A program made the position numbers and the translations under genes. Source: Clostridiaceae bacterium (GTDB lineage: Bacteria; Bacillota_A; Clostridia; Clostridiales; Clostridiaceae). From it: a DNA stretch of 14,720 nt. Positions 6,212 to 14,720 of the stretch are shown here, in pieces. The stretch spans positions 1 through 14,720 of the forward strand of contig JAQSXU010000087.1 of the NCBI GenBank assembly GCA_029256485.1, written 5' to 3'. The notes beneath the pieces are model-generated. The model was not told where the DNA came from and did no database searches. It was given only the letters and a program-made list of their open reading frames with translations. The first letter of the stretch is position 1. Every line of letters starts with the position of its first letter.

Positions 6212-6931
6212 TAATTCCTTGTAAATGGAATTTATAGGACTTATGCTGTTGATATAATTTGAATATTTTTTAATTTCTTAAACTTTAAAAGAATAATCAA
6301 ATATCTTTATTTCTTCGACTAATCAAAAAAACATAAGCTATTTTTATTGATTAATTTAGAGAAAAAATATGAAATTAAAAAGTTTTTAAATAGGAAATTT
6401 GTATTTTTAAGGGAAAAAGGAATGATTTGGAAGAAGGGGAGGGGGAATTGTCGTTAAAAAAAATAGAAAAAAAACAATAAACTACAAAATAATTGGAAAA
6501 TATGTTTTATAATTGATATTATGTAGTAAAAATATAAAAAATACATATAATGAATACTTTGTGAAGATTTATTATATAAAAATTTTAGATATTATAATTG
6601 CGAGTAGGTACGGAAAGTAATGTATAAAAGGTGATTTTTATGCAAGCTGTTGGAAATTTATGGGTTTTATAAAATGAATGCAATTTTTTTAGTTTAATTC
6701 TGTCAGATGATAAATCAGATAACCATAATCTAGAGATAAAATCGTAATGGGAACCAAGAGATAGAGTTTTATTAGAATGCTACTACTAATGTTAAAAGAC
6801 TAGAATATATAAGTTATATTACAAATCAGTAACGTTATTAAAAATTGATGTAAATGCTCTTTTGATGAAAAGGGCAGAAGTTTTAAAAAGAATTTAAAAT
6901 ATGATACTTATGAAATAATGAGGTGATAACT
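6212..6931. other. Long intergenic leader before TE-2/NRPS
   Basis: About 700 bases without a convincing gene, between the ACP promoter and TE-2. It holds a striking G-run, GGGGAGGGGG (6436-6445), placed as a ribosome site before a 10-codon TTG-started frame (6448-6480, MSLKKIEKKQ). It also holds a second small start with a good AAAGGTGA site at ATG 6640 (10 codons). From 6640 to about 6897 the same frame stays protein-like between several stops (FFSLILSDDKSDNHN, WEPRDRVLLECYY, SVTLLKIDVNALLMKRAE), so a decayed gene is possible. No riboswitch, T-box or tRNA pattern recognised. Confidence 0.4.
6493..6522 (+). promoter_or_regulatory. Candidate promoter for TE-2/NRPS
   Basis: TTGGAA (6493-6498), 18-bp spacer, TATTAT (6517-6522). 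It is the best pair I found in the leader, but it would leave an untranslated leader of about 400 bases; a closer promoter may have been missed in the AT-rich background. Confidence 0.25.
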
Positions 6932-7645
6932 ATGAAAAAAATTAAGTTATTTTGCATTCCATACGCAGGTGGATCAGCGACCGTATATGAGAAGTGGAAG
7001 AAAAAAGTAAATGATAAAATAGAGGTTATTCCGATAGAATTTGCTGGTCGAGGGGCTAGATCTAGAGAAAAATTATATGATTCAATTGAAGAAGCTGTTG
7101 ATGATTTATATAAGGCTATTGTAAGTAAGTTGGATAAATGTGATGAATATGCAATTTTTGGGCACAGTATGGGTTCTATAATTACATTAGAATTATACTA
7201 TAAATTAGTTGAAATGAATTTTAAAGAACCGAAACACATCTTCGTTTCTGGTGGGGAGGCTCCCCCTATAAAAAGACGACCTATAATATGCCATGACTTG
7301 CCTGATAAGGAATTTAGAGAACAAATTTCGATTTATTCAGATGCTCCAAGCATAATCTTTGAAAATGCTAAACTTTACAATTATTTTATTCCTATTTTAA
7401 AATCAGACTTTAAGATTATGGAGTTATATAATTACAAGGAAAAGGAACATAAAATAAACTGCAATGTAACTGCATTGGCAGGTATTTATGATGCAAGCAT
7501 AACTATTGATGATGTAATTGAATGGCAAAGACATACAAGTAAAGTCTTTAAATTTTATACCTTTGAAGGAGGCCATTTTTTTATTAATGAGAAGTTAGAT
7601 GAGGTAATTGAAATTATTAATTTAAGTTTAGAAGATACTATATAG
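6932..7645 (+). CDS. Type II thioesterase (TE-2) of the NRPS operon
   Basis: A 237-residue alpha/beta hydrolase of the GrsT/SrfA-D family, which restores carrier domains by hydrolysing misprimed or stalled thioesters. It starts MKKIKLFCIPYAGGSA; ATG 6932 is chosen over the in-frame GTG at 6923 because AGGTGA lies 5 bases before it and the GTG overlaps that site. Catalytic triad: Ser79 in GHSMG, Asp187 in AGIYD (GxxD), His215 in GGHFF. It is intact and full length. The NRPS start follows 88 bases after its stop with no terminator between, so the two are very probably one transcript, the arrangement of grsT-grsA. TE-1 at 3450 is a diverged relative. A C-terminal (type I) thioesterase domain of the NRPS itself, if any, lies beyond the window. 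Confidence 0.95.
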   Translation: MKKIKLFCIPYAGGSATVYEKWKKKVNDKIEVIPIEFAGRGARSREKLYDSIEEAVDDLYKAIVSKLDKCDEYAIFGHSMGSIITLELYYKLVEMNFKEPKHIFVSGGEAPPIKRRPIICHDLPDKEFREQISIYSDAPSIIFENAKLYNYFIPILKSDFKIMELYNYKEKEHKINCNVTALAGIYDASITIDDVIEWQRHTSKVFKFYTFEGGHFFINEKLDEVIEIINLSLEDTI

Positions 7646-7733
7646 TAGTAATAACTCTAGTTTTAATAAAGTAAATATTATCTCAAGTTGGACTGAAAGT
7701 ATTTAAGAAGAATTTATAGGAGAGGGTAAAGCT

Positions 7734-10700
7734 ATGGGGCAACAACAATATTACTTAACTAAATACGGGACTGATAAAATAAAATTTATTATAAAGAAGG
7801 AACAAATGGATAAATTAGCTGGTATTGCTAGAACAACTGGAAATACAATGGAAGCAGTTTTTTTATCATTAGTGAGGATATTATTAGAAAAATCCAACGA
7901 GTGTGGAGACATTATATTAAAAAAGGAGTATAGAAGTCTACAAGAGGATAAGAGCATATCCGAAACTATATTGCATACTAAAAAACAAATTGACTTGGAA
8001 AATAGCTACGAAGAATATTTGGAACAAATAATAGAGCAAGTAGAAATAGTTGAAAATCAGTGTGTGCAACTAGAAAGAGATGTGAAAACACAGAGTGAAC
8101 TCGACGATATTAATATAAATTCATTATATGATTTGGTATTAATGGTATCTGATGCAGAGAAAGAATGGTCTAACACGAAAGATTTAGCAATTGATCTTAA
8201 TAATATAGAGATTAAAGATATCAAAATTAGTTTGACTTTTTTGATATCCGAAGCAGATAGAGATTTAACATGTATACTTAATTATTATCCTAAGAAATTT
8301 GACAGAGAAACAATAGAAATAATGGTAGAACGGTTCAAATATATAATTGAGGCAATAACTGAAGACATTAGTGTTAAAGTAGGAAAGATTCATATGATAT
8401 CAGCTAAAGAACGAAGCAAGATTTTATATGAGTTTAATGATACTTATGTAGATTATAGAAGAGATATGACAATTCATGAGTTATTTGAAATACAAGCAAA
8501 TAGAACTCCTAATAATATTGCAATAGAGTTTGAAGAGAAGAAATTAACCTATATGGAGCTTAATGAAAAGTCAAATAGATTAGCAACTACATTAAGAGAA
8601 AAGGGTATAAAGAAAGATAATATAGTTGGGATGATGGTAGAGAAATCTATAGAAATGATAGTTGGAATGCTAGCGATATTAAAAGCAGGAGGGGCATACT
8701 TACCAATAAACTTACAGTTTCCAAAGGATAGAATAAAATATATGCTTGAAGATAGTAATGCAAAAATACTTTTAACTCAGGATGGTGTGAGTAGAAATGA
8801 TTATTATCAAGTAGAAAATATTGATTTAAATGATCAAAAATACTACGGAGAGAATAATAATAATTTAGAGAATATCACCAGTTCAAATGATTTGGCATAT
8901 GTAATATATACTTCTGGGACTACAGGAAAACAAAAAGGAGTAATGGTTGAACACAAACAAGTAAATAATTTTATACAAGGAATTAGAGATAGTTTTAGTA
9001 TTGAGGATTATTCAAATATATTGTGTTTAACTGACATTTCTTTCGACATTTTTGTATTAGAAACATTAATGCCTCTTACAAATGGATTGAAAGTAACAAT
9101 AGCAAAAGAAGAGCATGGATTGAGTGGAGAAAGTGTAAGTGAGATTATATTAAAAAATAATATAGAGATAATTCAATGTACGCCATCAAGAATTAAAATA
9201 TTAATGGAAAGCAGTAGCTTTAGAAATGCATTGTGTAATATTAAAATTGTATTAATAGGTGGAGATACATTATCAATTAATTTGGTTAGACAGTTAGAAG
9301 AATATAAAAATCTAAATATATATAATATGTATGGACCTACAGAAACAACAGTCTGGTCTACATTAAAAAGAATGAACGGAAATGAACATGTAACAATTGG
9401 AAAACCAATAAATAATACTAAGATATATATTTTAGATGAAAATAATGACATTGTGCCAATTGGCATTTCAGGAGAACTTTGCATAGGTGGAGAGGGTGTA
9501 ACAAGAGGATATTTAAACAACCATATATTGACGTCAGAAAAATTTATAAGGAATCCATACGATTTGGAAGAAATAATATACAAAACTGGTGATTTAGCTA
9601 GGTGGTTACCTAATGGTGATATTGAATTATTAGGAAGAATGGATTACCAGGTTAAAGTGAATGGATATAGAATAGAAACTGCTGAAATTGAAAATTTATT
9701 ACTAACAGTAGAAGGTATAAAAGATTCAGTTGTGGTTGCAAGAGAAGAAAATCAAGATAAACATCTTTGTGGATATTTTATAGCAGATAGAAAATATCAT
9801 ACAGCTCAATTAAAGGAAGAATTAAAGAAAAGTCTACCTGAATATATGATTCCAACTTTTTTTGTTCAGCTTGATAAGTTCCCTCTAACTTTAAACGGAA
9901 AACTAGATAGAAAAGCATTGCCGTCTCCATATGATAGCATTGAAAGTGGTTATGATGCCCCAGAAAATAAGATTCAGCATGAGCTTGTAAAAATGTGGAA
10001 AAAAGTATTCGATATAAGAGATGTTGGAATTAAGGATAATTTCTTTGATTTAGGTGGAAATTCATTAAAATTAACTATGTTAATCGGACAAATATATAAG
10101 CAATTCAATGTAAATTTAACTTTTAAAGAAATTTATAATCTGAAGACTATTAAAGAATTAAGTGAACTTATAGAGGTAAGGGGTAAAACGATGTTCAAAG
10201 AACTAACAGTTGTTGAACCAAAGGAATATTATGATGTTTCATCTACACAAAAGAAGATGTTTATTACATACATGAGTAATATTGACAGTGTTTCTTACAA
10301 CGAGATAGATGCATTGCTTATAACCGGAAAGTTAGATTTTGAAAGATTAGAAGCTGCATTTAATAGGGTTTTAGAAAGACATGAGGCATTAAGGACATCT
10401 TTTTTTGAACTGGATGGAAATATAATGCAAAAAGTGCATGCACATAATCATATAAGTATTAAGTGTATTAATATTGCTAGTGAATGTAAAGCTACTATTG
10501 ATGAGGAAATTGAAAGCTTTATAAAGCCATTTGATTTGAAAGAAGCTCCATTAATAAGAGCTGAAATGCTGATGTTATGTCATAACAAGAACCTATTGAT
10601 ATGGGATATTCATCATATTAACTACGATGGAATATCTAGAAAAATATTCATAGAAGAACTTGTGAAAATATATAAAAATGAAAACATACTTGAGCCCAAA

Positions 10701-13700
10701 CATCAATATAAAGATTATTCAGAATGGCATAATGGTTCAAAGCTTGTTGTGAATTCGGATAAAAAGGAAAACTATTGGTTGAAGCAACTCTCAGGGGAAA
10801 TTTCTATATTAAATCTTCCTGTAGATTATTCGTCATCTAACATAAAGAATTATGAGGGAAACTATATAGACTTTAATTTAGAAGGAGAAGTACTGAAGCA
10901 ACTTAAAAAACTATCTAGTGAAACAAATACGACAATTTACATGATACTTTTAAGTGTATATAGTTTATTATTATCAAAATATAGTGGACAAGAAGATATA
11001 ATTATTGGAGCAGCAACCTCTGGAAGAACCCATATAGATATGCAAGAAATTATAGGATTGTTTGCCAATGTACTACCTATGAGAACTTATCCTAAAGGTG
11101 ATAAAAGATACATAGATTTCTTGCAAGAAACAAAAAATACATGCATACAATCATTAGATAATCAGGACTTTCAGGTTGATAAATTATTAAAAAAATTATG
11201 TGTGAATAATTATTATATGAATGAATTATTCAATGTTGGATTTGTATTTGATGATTCTAGTTTTTTTGATGATTTATCTATGAAAGATCTTTTAGTAGAG
11301 CCTTATAAAGTAGGCAGTAAATCTTGTAAGTATGATATAACTTTATACGCTCAAGAAAGAGCAGAAAGTATAGAATTTAGATTAGAATATTGTACTTCTC
11401 TTTTTAAACATTCAACAATACAAAGAATGGTAGGGCATTTTACTAATTTGATAGAAATCATTCCTAAAAAGCTAGAAAATAAAATTTCACAAATAAGCAT
11501 TACTACAGAATCAGAAAAGGAGTTATTGCTAAATAAATTCAATAATACTCAGAAAGTATTTATAAAAGATAAAACAGTAACTCAAGTTTTCGAAGATGTA
11601 GTTGATAAATTTCCAGATAGTATTGCAGTGGTTAGTGAAGATGTCAAGTTAACATACAAGGAACTTAATGAAAAAGCAAGTCAACTAGGTAAAGTACTTA
11701 GAGATAATGGCATAAGTGCTGGAGACGTAATCGGGGTAATGCTTCCACGTAATTATCAAGTGATTGTATCAATTATTGCAATATTAAAGATTGGGGGTAC
11801 CTATCTGCCACTAGACATGGATTACCCAAATGAAAGATTACAATACATGATTAATGATAGTGGCGCAAAGCTATTGTTAACTCAAAGTAATTTGGGTAAA
11901 GATCTTAATTTTGATGGAAAGAGCATTTTTTTAGATTATATTAAGCTGAATGATATTCACTTAAGTGAAAATGAGTTTGGAAGTATTCTGCATTTAGAGG
12001 ATGTAGCATACATCATTTATACATCTGGGTCTACAGGCAGACCTAAAGGGGTAATGGTACAACATAAAGGGTTATTAAATCTAAGAACATTCTTTCTTGA
12101 AGAACTGATGATAAAAGATACTGATAGGATATTACAATTTGCTAGTTTCTCTTTTGATGCTTCGATATGGGAAATTTTTATGTCATTGTTTTCAGGGGCT
12201 ACTTTATATGTATTATCGAAAGAAATCATAATGAATTATGAGGAATTTGAAAACTTTATAAATAGGAACGAGATAACAGTAGCAACCTTACCACCTACAT
12301 ATTTAGTGAATGTTAATGTGGATAAAATAATAACACTGACTAAGTTAATAACTGCAGGATCAGAAACATCATTTGAATTGTTAAATAAGTGGAAAAGTAA
12401 GGTTGAATATATTAATGCTTATGGCCCTACAGAGACTACGATATGTGCAACTATTTGGAGAGCAGGAGAACAAAACTATGATGACTATATTACTGTTCCT
12501 ATTGGAAGGCCAATATGTAATACCCAGGTTTATATACTGGATAAGTGTTCGAATTTGCAACCCATAGGTATAGTGGGGGAATTATGTATAGCAGGAGAGA
12601 GTATAACAAAAGGTTATAAAAATCTACCGGATATTACCAGAGAAAAATTTGTGAAAAATGAATTTAATTTGGGTGGTATATTATATAAAAGTGGAGATTT
12701 AGCTAGGTGGTTGCCTGATGGGAATATAGAATTTGTAGGAAGAATTGATAATCAAGTTAAGATTAGGGGATTTAGAGTAGAGTTAGGTGAAATAGATAAT
12801 CATCTTCTAAAGTATGATGATATTATTGATTGTTGCACAATACATTGTGCAGAGCAAAATAGTTATCTATGCTCATATGTTATATCAAATAAATTAATTG
12901 ATGGTGAGAGTGTTAAGGAGTATCTTTTTAAAAAATTACCAAATTATATGGTGCCTGCTTATATTCTTCAAGTTGACAAAATACCTCTTACAATAAACGG
13001 AAAGGTAGATAAGGAAAAGTTACCTAAGCCTAATAGTTACTATTTAGATAAAATTGAGTATGAAGAACCAAGTAGTATAATCGAAAAGGTTCTTGCTGAT
13101 TTATGGGGTGACTTGTTAAGTCATGATCAAATTGGAGTAAACGATAATTTCTTAAATTTAGGTGGAGATTCTATTAAAGCTGCATTACTTATCGGAAGGA
13201 TAAAGTCGAAGTTAAATGTGACTATTAATCTTAATCAAATTTTTAAAACTCCAACTATAAGATTGATGGCTGATTTTATAGATAAATCAAGGAAATCTTT
13301 TGTTAATGTAATTAGGACTTCTAAAGCAAAAGAATATTATAATGTCTCTTCAGCACAAAAGAGAATGTATACTCTTTATAGCCATGATCCTAATAGTACA
13401 AGCTATAACCTGCCTGAAGCAATTATGATAGAAGGACAAATTGATTATGATAGACTAAATGAAGCATTGAATGTATTAATTAAGAGGCATGATTCAATAA
13501 GGACATCTTTTGAATTGATTGATGGCGAAGTTAAACAGAAAATTAATGAGGATGTTTATATTGATTTAAAGTACATTTATGTAGAGAAAGAAAGCACAAG
13601 TGAAATCAATGATATAATTAATGAATTTATAAAACCTTTTGATTTAAGCACAGTTCTATTGATGAGAGCAGCACTAGTGAGAATTAATAATGATAAAGAT

Positions 13701-14720
13701 TTATTGCTATTAGATATGCATCATATTATCTATGATGGTGTATCAAGAAAAATATTTATGGAAGAATTAATTGACATATATGAAGGTAAGAGATTAAAAG
13801 AAAATAAGTACCAATATAAGGATTATGCAGAATGGCAATTGGAAGTCTCAAAGGTTGATGAGTGGAAAGAAAAAGAAAAGTATTGGATGAATCAGCTGTC
13901 AGGAGAGCTTCCTGTGCTAAATATGCCTTTAGATTTTAGTAGACCAACAGTACAGAGTTTTGAAGGAGATAGTGTTGATTTTAGAATAGATGAGGATATT
14001 TTGAGAGAAATTAATAAACTAGCCATAAAAACTGGTACGACACTATACATGATATTATTGAGTGTTTATAGTATTATGTTATCTAAATACTCTGGACAAG
14101 AAGAAATAATTGTTGGTACAGTATCAGCTGGTAGAATGGATGAAAACTTACAAAATATTGTTGGTATGTTTGTGAATACACTTGCAATAAGAACTTATCC
14201 AGATGGAAGAAATAAGTATATAGATTATCTAAGCGAAATAAAGTCAGTATCATTGGATGCTTTTGATAATCAAGAATTTCAGTTTGAAGAACTAATTGGA
14301 AAGCTAAATTTAAAAAGAGATATAAGCAGAAATCTATTATTTGATGCAATGTTTGTATTAGAAAATATAAATATTCCTACTATGAAGATGGATGGCAGAT
14401 CAATGCATAACTATAAAGTAGAAAGGAATATTTCCAAGTTTGATATGACATTAATTGCTGAAGCAAATGGAACTGGGATGGATTTTAAACTTGAATATTG
14501 TACTAAGCTCTTTAAGAGAACTACCATGGAAAGAATGAGCAAACACTTTATTGTACTTTTAAAAAATGTTTTGAAAAATAAAGATAAAAGAATCTCTGAT
14601 ATAGAGATGATTTTAAATGAAGAAAAGGATCAGATAATAAATGAATTTAATGACACCAAAACAGTATATCCAAGGAATAAGAGTGTAAGTGAGCTGTTTG
14701 AAGAGCAAGTTAAAAATAAA
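7734..14720 (+). CDS. Multimodular nonribosomal peptide synthetase, N-terminal part (open at window end)
   Basis: ATG 7734 follows AGGAGAGGG at 7-base spacing; the frame is open for 2329 codons to the window edge. Domains by residue: 1-240 half condensation domain (C-terminal lobe only, no HHxxxDG); 245-740 adenylation A1 (TSGTTGKQKG 393-402, YGPTETT 533-539, Lys723 in NGKLDRK); 742-812 carrier T1 (GGNS, Ser777); 828-1270 condensation C1 (HHINYDG 960-966); 1280-1775 adenylation A2 (TSGSTGRPKG 1430-1439, Lys1757); 1782-1850 carrier T2 (GGDS, Ser1813); 1866-2300 condensation C2 (HHIIYDG 1996-2002); 2316-2329 first residues of A3 (VSELFEEQVKNK). Specificity positions read by alignment to GrsA recalled from memory: A1 D438 I439 L442 Q481 L507 G509 M532 V540 W541 K723, a glycine-type code; A2 D1475 A1476 W1479 T1518 I1539 A1541 A1562 I1570 C1571 K1757, the GrsA phenylalanine code. 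No epimerase or methyltransferase domain is present in the visible part. The enzyme would start with Gly, add Phe and pass the dipeptide to at least a third module. Cytoplasmic; needs phosphopantetheinylation at Ser777 and Ser1813. Confidence 0.97.
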   Translation, partial: MGQQQYYLTKYGTDKIKFIIKKEQMDKLAGIARTTGNTMEAVFLSLVRILLEKSNECGDIILKKEYRSLQEDKSISETILHTKKQIDLENSYEEYLEQIIEQVEIVENQCVQLERDVKTQSELDDININSLYDLVLMVSDAEKEWSNTKDLAIDLNNIEIKDIKISLTFLISEADRDLTCILNYYPKKFDRETIEIMVERFKYIIEAITEDISVKVGKIHMISAKERSKILYEFNDTYVDYRRDMTIHELFEIQANRTPNNIAIEFEEKKLTYMELNEKSNRLATTLREKGIKKDNIVGMMVEKSIEMIVGMLAILKAGGAYLPINLQFPKDRIKYMLEDSNAKILLTQDGVSRNDYYQVENIDLNDQKYYGENNNNLENITSSNDLAYVIYTSGTTGKQKGVMVEHKQVNNFIQGIRDSFSIEDYSNILCLTDISFDIFVLETLMPLTNGLKVTIAKEEHGLSGESVSEIILKNNIEIIQCTPSRIKILMESSSFRNALCNIKIVLIGGDTLSINLVRQLEEYKNLNIYNMYGPTETTVWSTLKRMNGNEHVTIGKPINNTKIYILDENNDIVPIGISGELCIGGEGVTRGYLNNHILTSEKFIRNPYDLEEIIYKTGDLARWLPNGDIELLGRMDYQVKVNGYRIETAEIENLLLTVEGIKDSVVVAREENQDKHLCGYFIADRKYHTAQLKEELKKSLPEYMIPTFFVQLDKFPLTLNGKLDRKALPSPYDSIESGYDAPENKIQHELVKMWKKVFDIRDVGIKDNFFDLGGNSLKLTMLIGQIYKQFNVNLTFKEIYNLKTIKELSELIEVRGKTMFKELTVVEPKEYYDVSSTQKKMFITYMSNIDSVSYNEIDALLITGKLDFERLEAAFNRVLERHEALRTSFFELDGNIMQKVHAHNHISIKCINIASECKATIDEEIESFIKPFDLKEAPLIRAEMLMLCHNKNLLIWDIHHINYDGISRKIFIEELVKIYKNENILEPKHQYKDYSEWHNGSKLVVNSDKKENYWLKQLSGEISILNLPVDYSSSNIKNYEGNYIDFNLEGEVLKQLKKLSSETNTTIYMILLSVYSLLLSKYSGQEDIIIGAATSGRTHIDMQEIIGLFANVLPMRTYPKGDKRYIDFLQETKNTCIQSLDNQDFQVDKLLKKLCVNNYYMNELFNVGFVFDDSSFFDDLSMKDLLVEPYKVGSKSCKYDITLYAQERAESIEFRLEYCTSLFKHSTIQRMVGHFTNLIEIIPKKLENKISQISITTESEKELLLNKFNNTQKVFIKDKTVTQVFEDVVDKFPDSIAVVSEDVKLTYKELNEKASQLGKVLRDNGISAGDVIGVMLPRNYQVIVSIIAILKIGGTYLPLDMDYPNERLQYMINDSGAKLLLTQSNLGKDLNFDGKSIFLDYIKLNDIHLSENEFGSILHLEDVAYIIYTSGSTGRPKGVMVQHKGLLNLRTFFLEELMIKDTDRILQFASFSFDASIWEIFMSLFSGATLYVLSKEIIMNYEEFENFINRNEITVATLPPTYLVNVNVDKIITLTKLITAGSETSFELLNKWKSKVEYINAYGPTETTICATIWRAGEQNYDDYITVPIGRPICNTQVYILDKCSNLQPIGIVGELCIAGESITKGYKNLPDITREKFVKNEFNLGGILYKSGDLARWLPDGNIEFVGRIDNQVKIRGFRVELGEIDNHLLKYDDIIDCCTIHCAEQNSYLCSYVISNKLIDGESVKEYLFKKLPNYMVPAYILQVDKIPLTINGKVDKEKLPKPNSYYLDKIEYEEPSSIIEKVLADLWGDLLSHDQIGVNDNFLNLGGDSIKAALLIGRIKSKLNVTINLNQIFKTPTIRLMADFIDKSRKSFVNVIRTSKAKEYYNVSSAQKRMYTLYSHDPNSTSYNLPEAIMIEGQIDYDRLNEALNVLIKRHDSIRTSFELIDGEVKQKINEDVYIDLKYIYVEKESTSEINDIINEFIKPFDLSTVLLMRAALVRINNDKDLLLLDMHHIIYDGVSRKIFMEELIDIYEGKRLKENKYQYKDYAEWQLEVSKVDEWKEKEKYWMNQLSGELPVLNMPLDFSRPTVQSFEGDSVDFRIDEDILREINKLAIKTGTTLYMILLSVYSIMLSKYSGQEEIIVGTVSAGRMDENLQNIVGMFVNTLAIRTYPDGRNKYIDYLSEIKSVSLDAFDNQEFQFEELIGKLNLKRDISRNLLFDAMFVLENINIPTMKMDGRSMHNYKVERNISKFDMTLIAEANGTGMDFKLEYCTKLFKRTTMERMSKHFIVLLKNVLKNKDKRISDIEMILNEEKDQIINEFNDTKTVYPRNKSVSELFEEQVKNK

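Noticed and set aside
6212..6931. Possible T-box, riboswitch or CRISPR in the long leader
   Set aside because: No conserved T-box antiterminator bulge, no riboswitch core and no regularly spaced repeats could be found by eye.
7751..7957. 68-codon minus-strand ORF
   Set aside because: Overlaps the half condensation domain of the NRPS, whose alignment to C1 confirms the plus strand.
9173..9583. 136-codon minus-strand ORF within the NRPS
   Set aside because: It is the antisense shadow of the A1 core; the plus strand carries unmistakable adenylation motifs here.
11351..12229. Minus-strand ORFs of 63 and 70 codons (11351-11542, 12017-12229)
   Set aside because: Both lie wholly inside the NRPS frame (C1 end and A2 core) and have no family features.
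8466..13058. Frameshift or module skipping between the two NRPS modules
   Set aside because: Key motif codons of A1, T1, C1, A2, T2 and C2 all fall in the same frame as ATG 7734, so the gene is continuous.
14083..14349. 88-codon minus-strand ORF
   Set aside because: Antisense shadow of condensation domain C2; composition is low-complexity (Leu, Phe, Tyr, Gln) and no ribosome site is seen.

Overview
The window is very AT-rich, uses strong Shine-Dalgarno sequences and A/T-ending codons, and starts with a clostridial-type glmS. This points to a low-GC Firmicute, most likely Clostridium in the broad sense; that placement is an inference from composition and protein character, not from a search. 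The theme is a nonribosomal peptide (NRPS) locus bordered by a stretch of decayed genes and insertion-sequence remains.

Layout. (1) 2-1072: 3' part of glmS, closed by a strong hairpin terminator (1168-1218). (2) 1219-4990: a gene graveyard. It holds an unrecognised decayed ORF, an internally deleted IS630-family element with intact 18-bp terminal inverted repeats, a broken Sfp-type phosphopantetheinyl transferase that has lost its catalytic centre, one intact type II thioesterase (TE-1, 3450-4151), an IS91-family transposase remnant and a small broken CxxC gene. It ends in a perfect 13-bp-stem terminator. (3) 5084-6211, minus strand: a biotin carboxyl carrier-like protein whose biotinyl lysine position is asparagine, and an acyl carrier protein with its own near-consensus promoter. 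(4) 6932-14720, plus strand: a second type II thioesterase (TE-2), then a giant NRPS gene that is still open at the window edge (2329 codons visible).

The visible NRPS architecture is half-C, A1, T1, C, A2, T2, C, start of A3. The first 240 residues align only with the C-terminal lobe of a condensation domain and contain no HHxxxDG, so A1 looks like an initiation module. Reading the ten specificity positions gives DILQLGMVWK for A1 (glycine-like) and DAWTIAAICK for A2 (as I recall, the same as the gramicidin S synthetase GrsA phenylalanine code). The predicted product therefore starts Gly-Phe and continues beyond the window. No epimerisation domain follows A2.

How the parts could work together: the type II thioesterases would clear misprimed carrier domains, and the NRPS assembles the peptide. 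Carrier domains must be activated by a phosphopantetheinyl transferase encoded elsewhere, because the local copy is dead. Whether the ACP and the lysine-less BCCP-like protein belong to the peptide pathway (for example an acyl chain) or are simply neighbours cannot be decided from this window.
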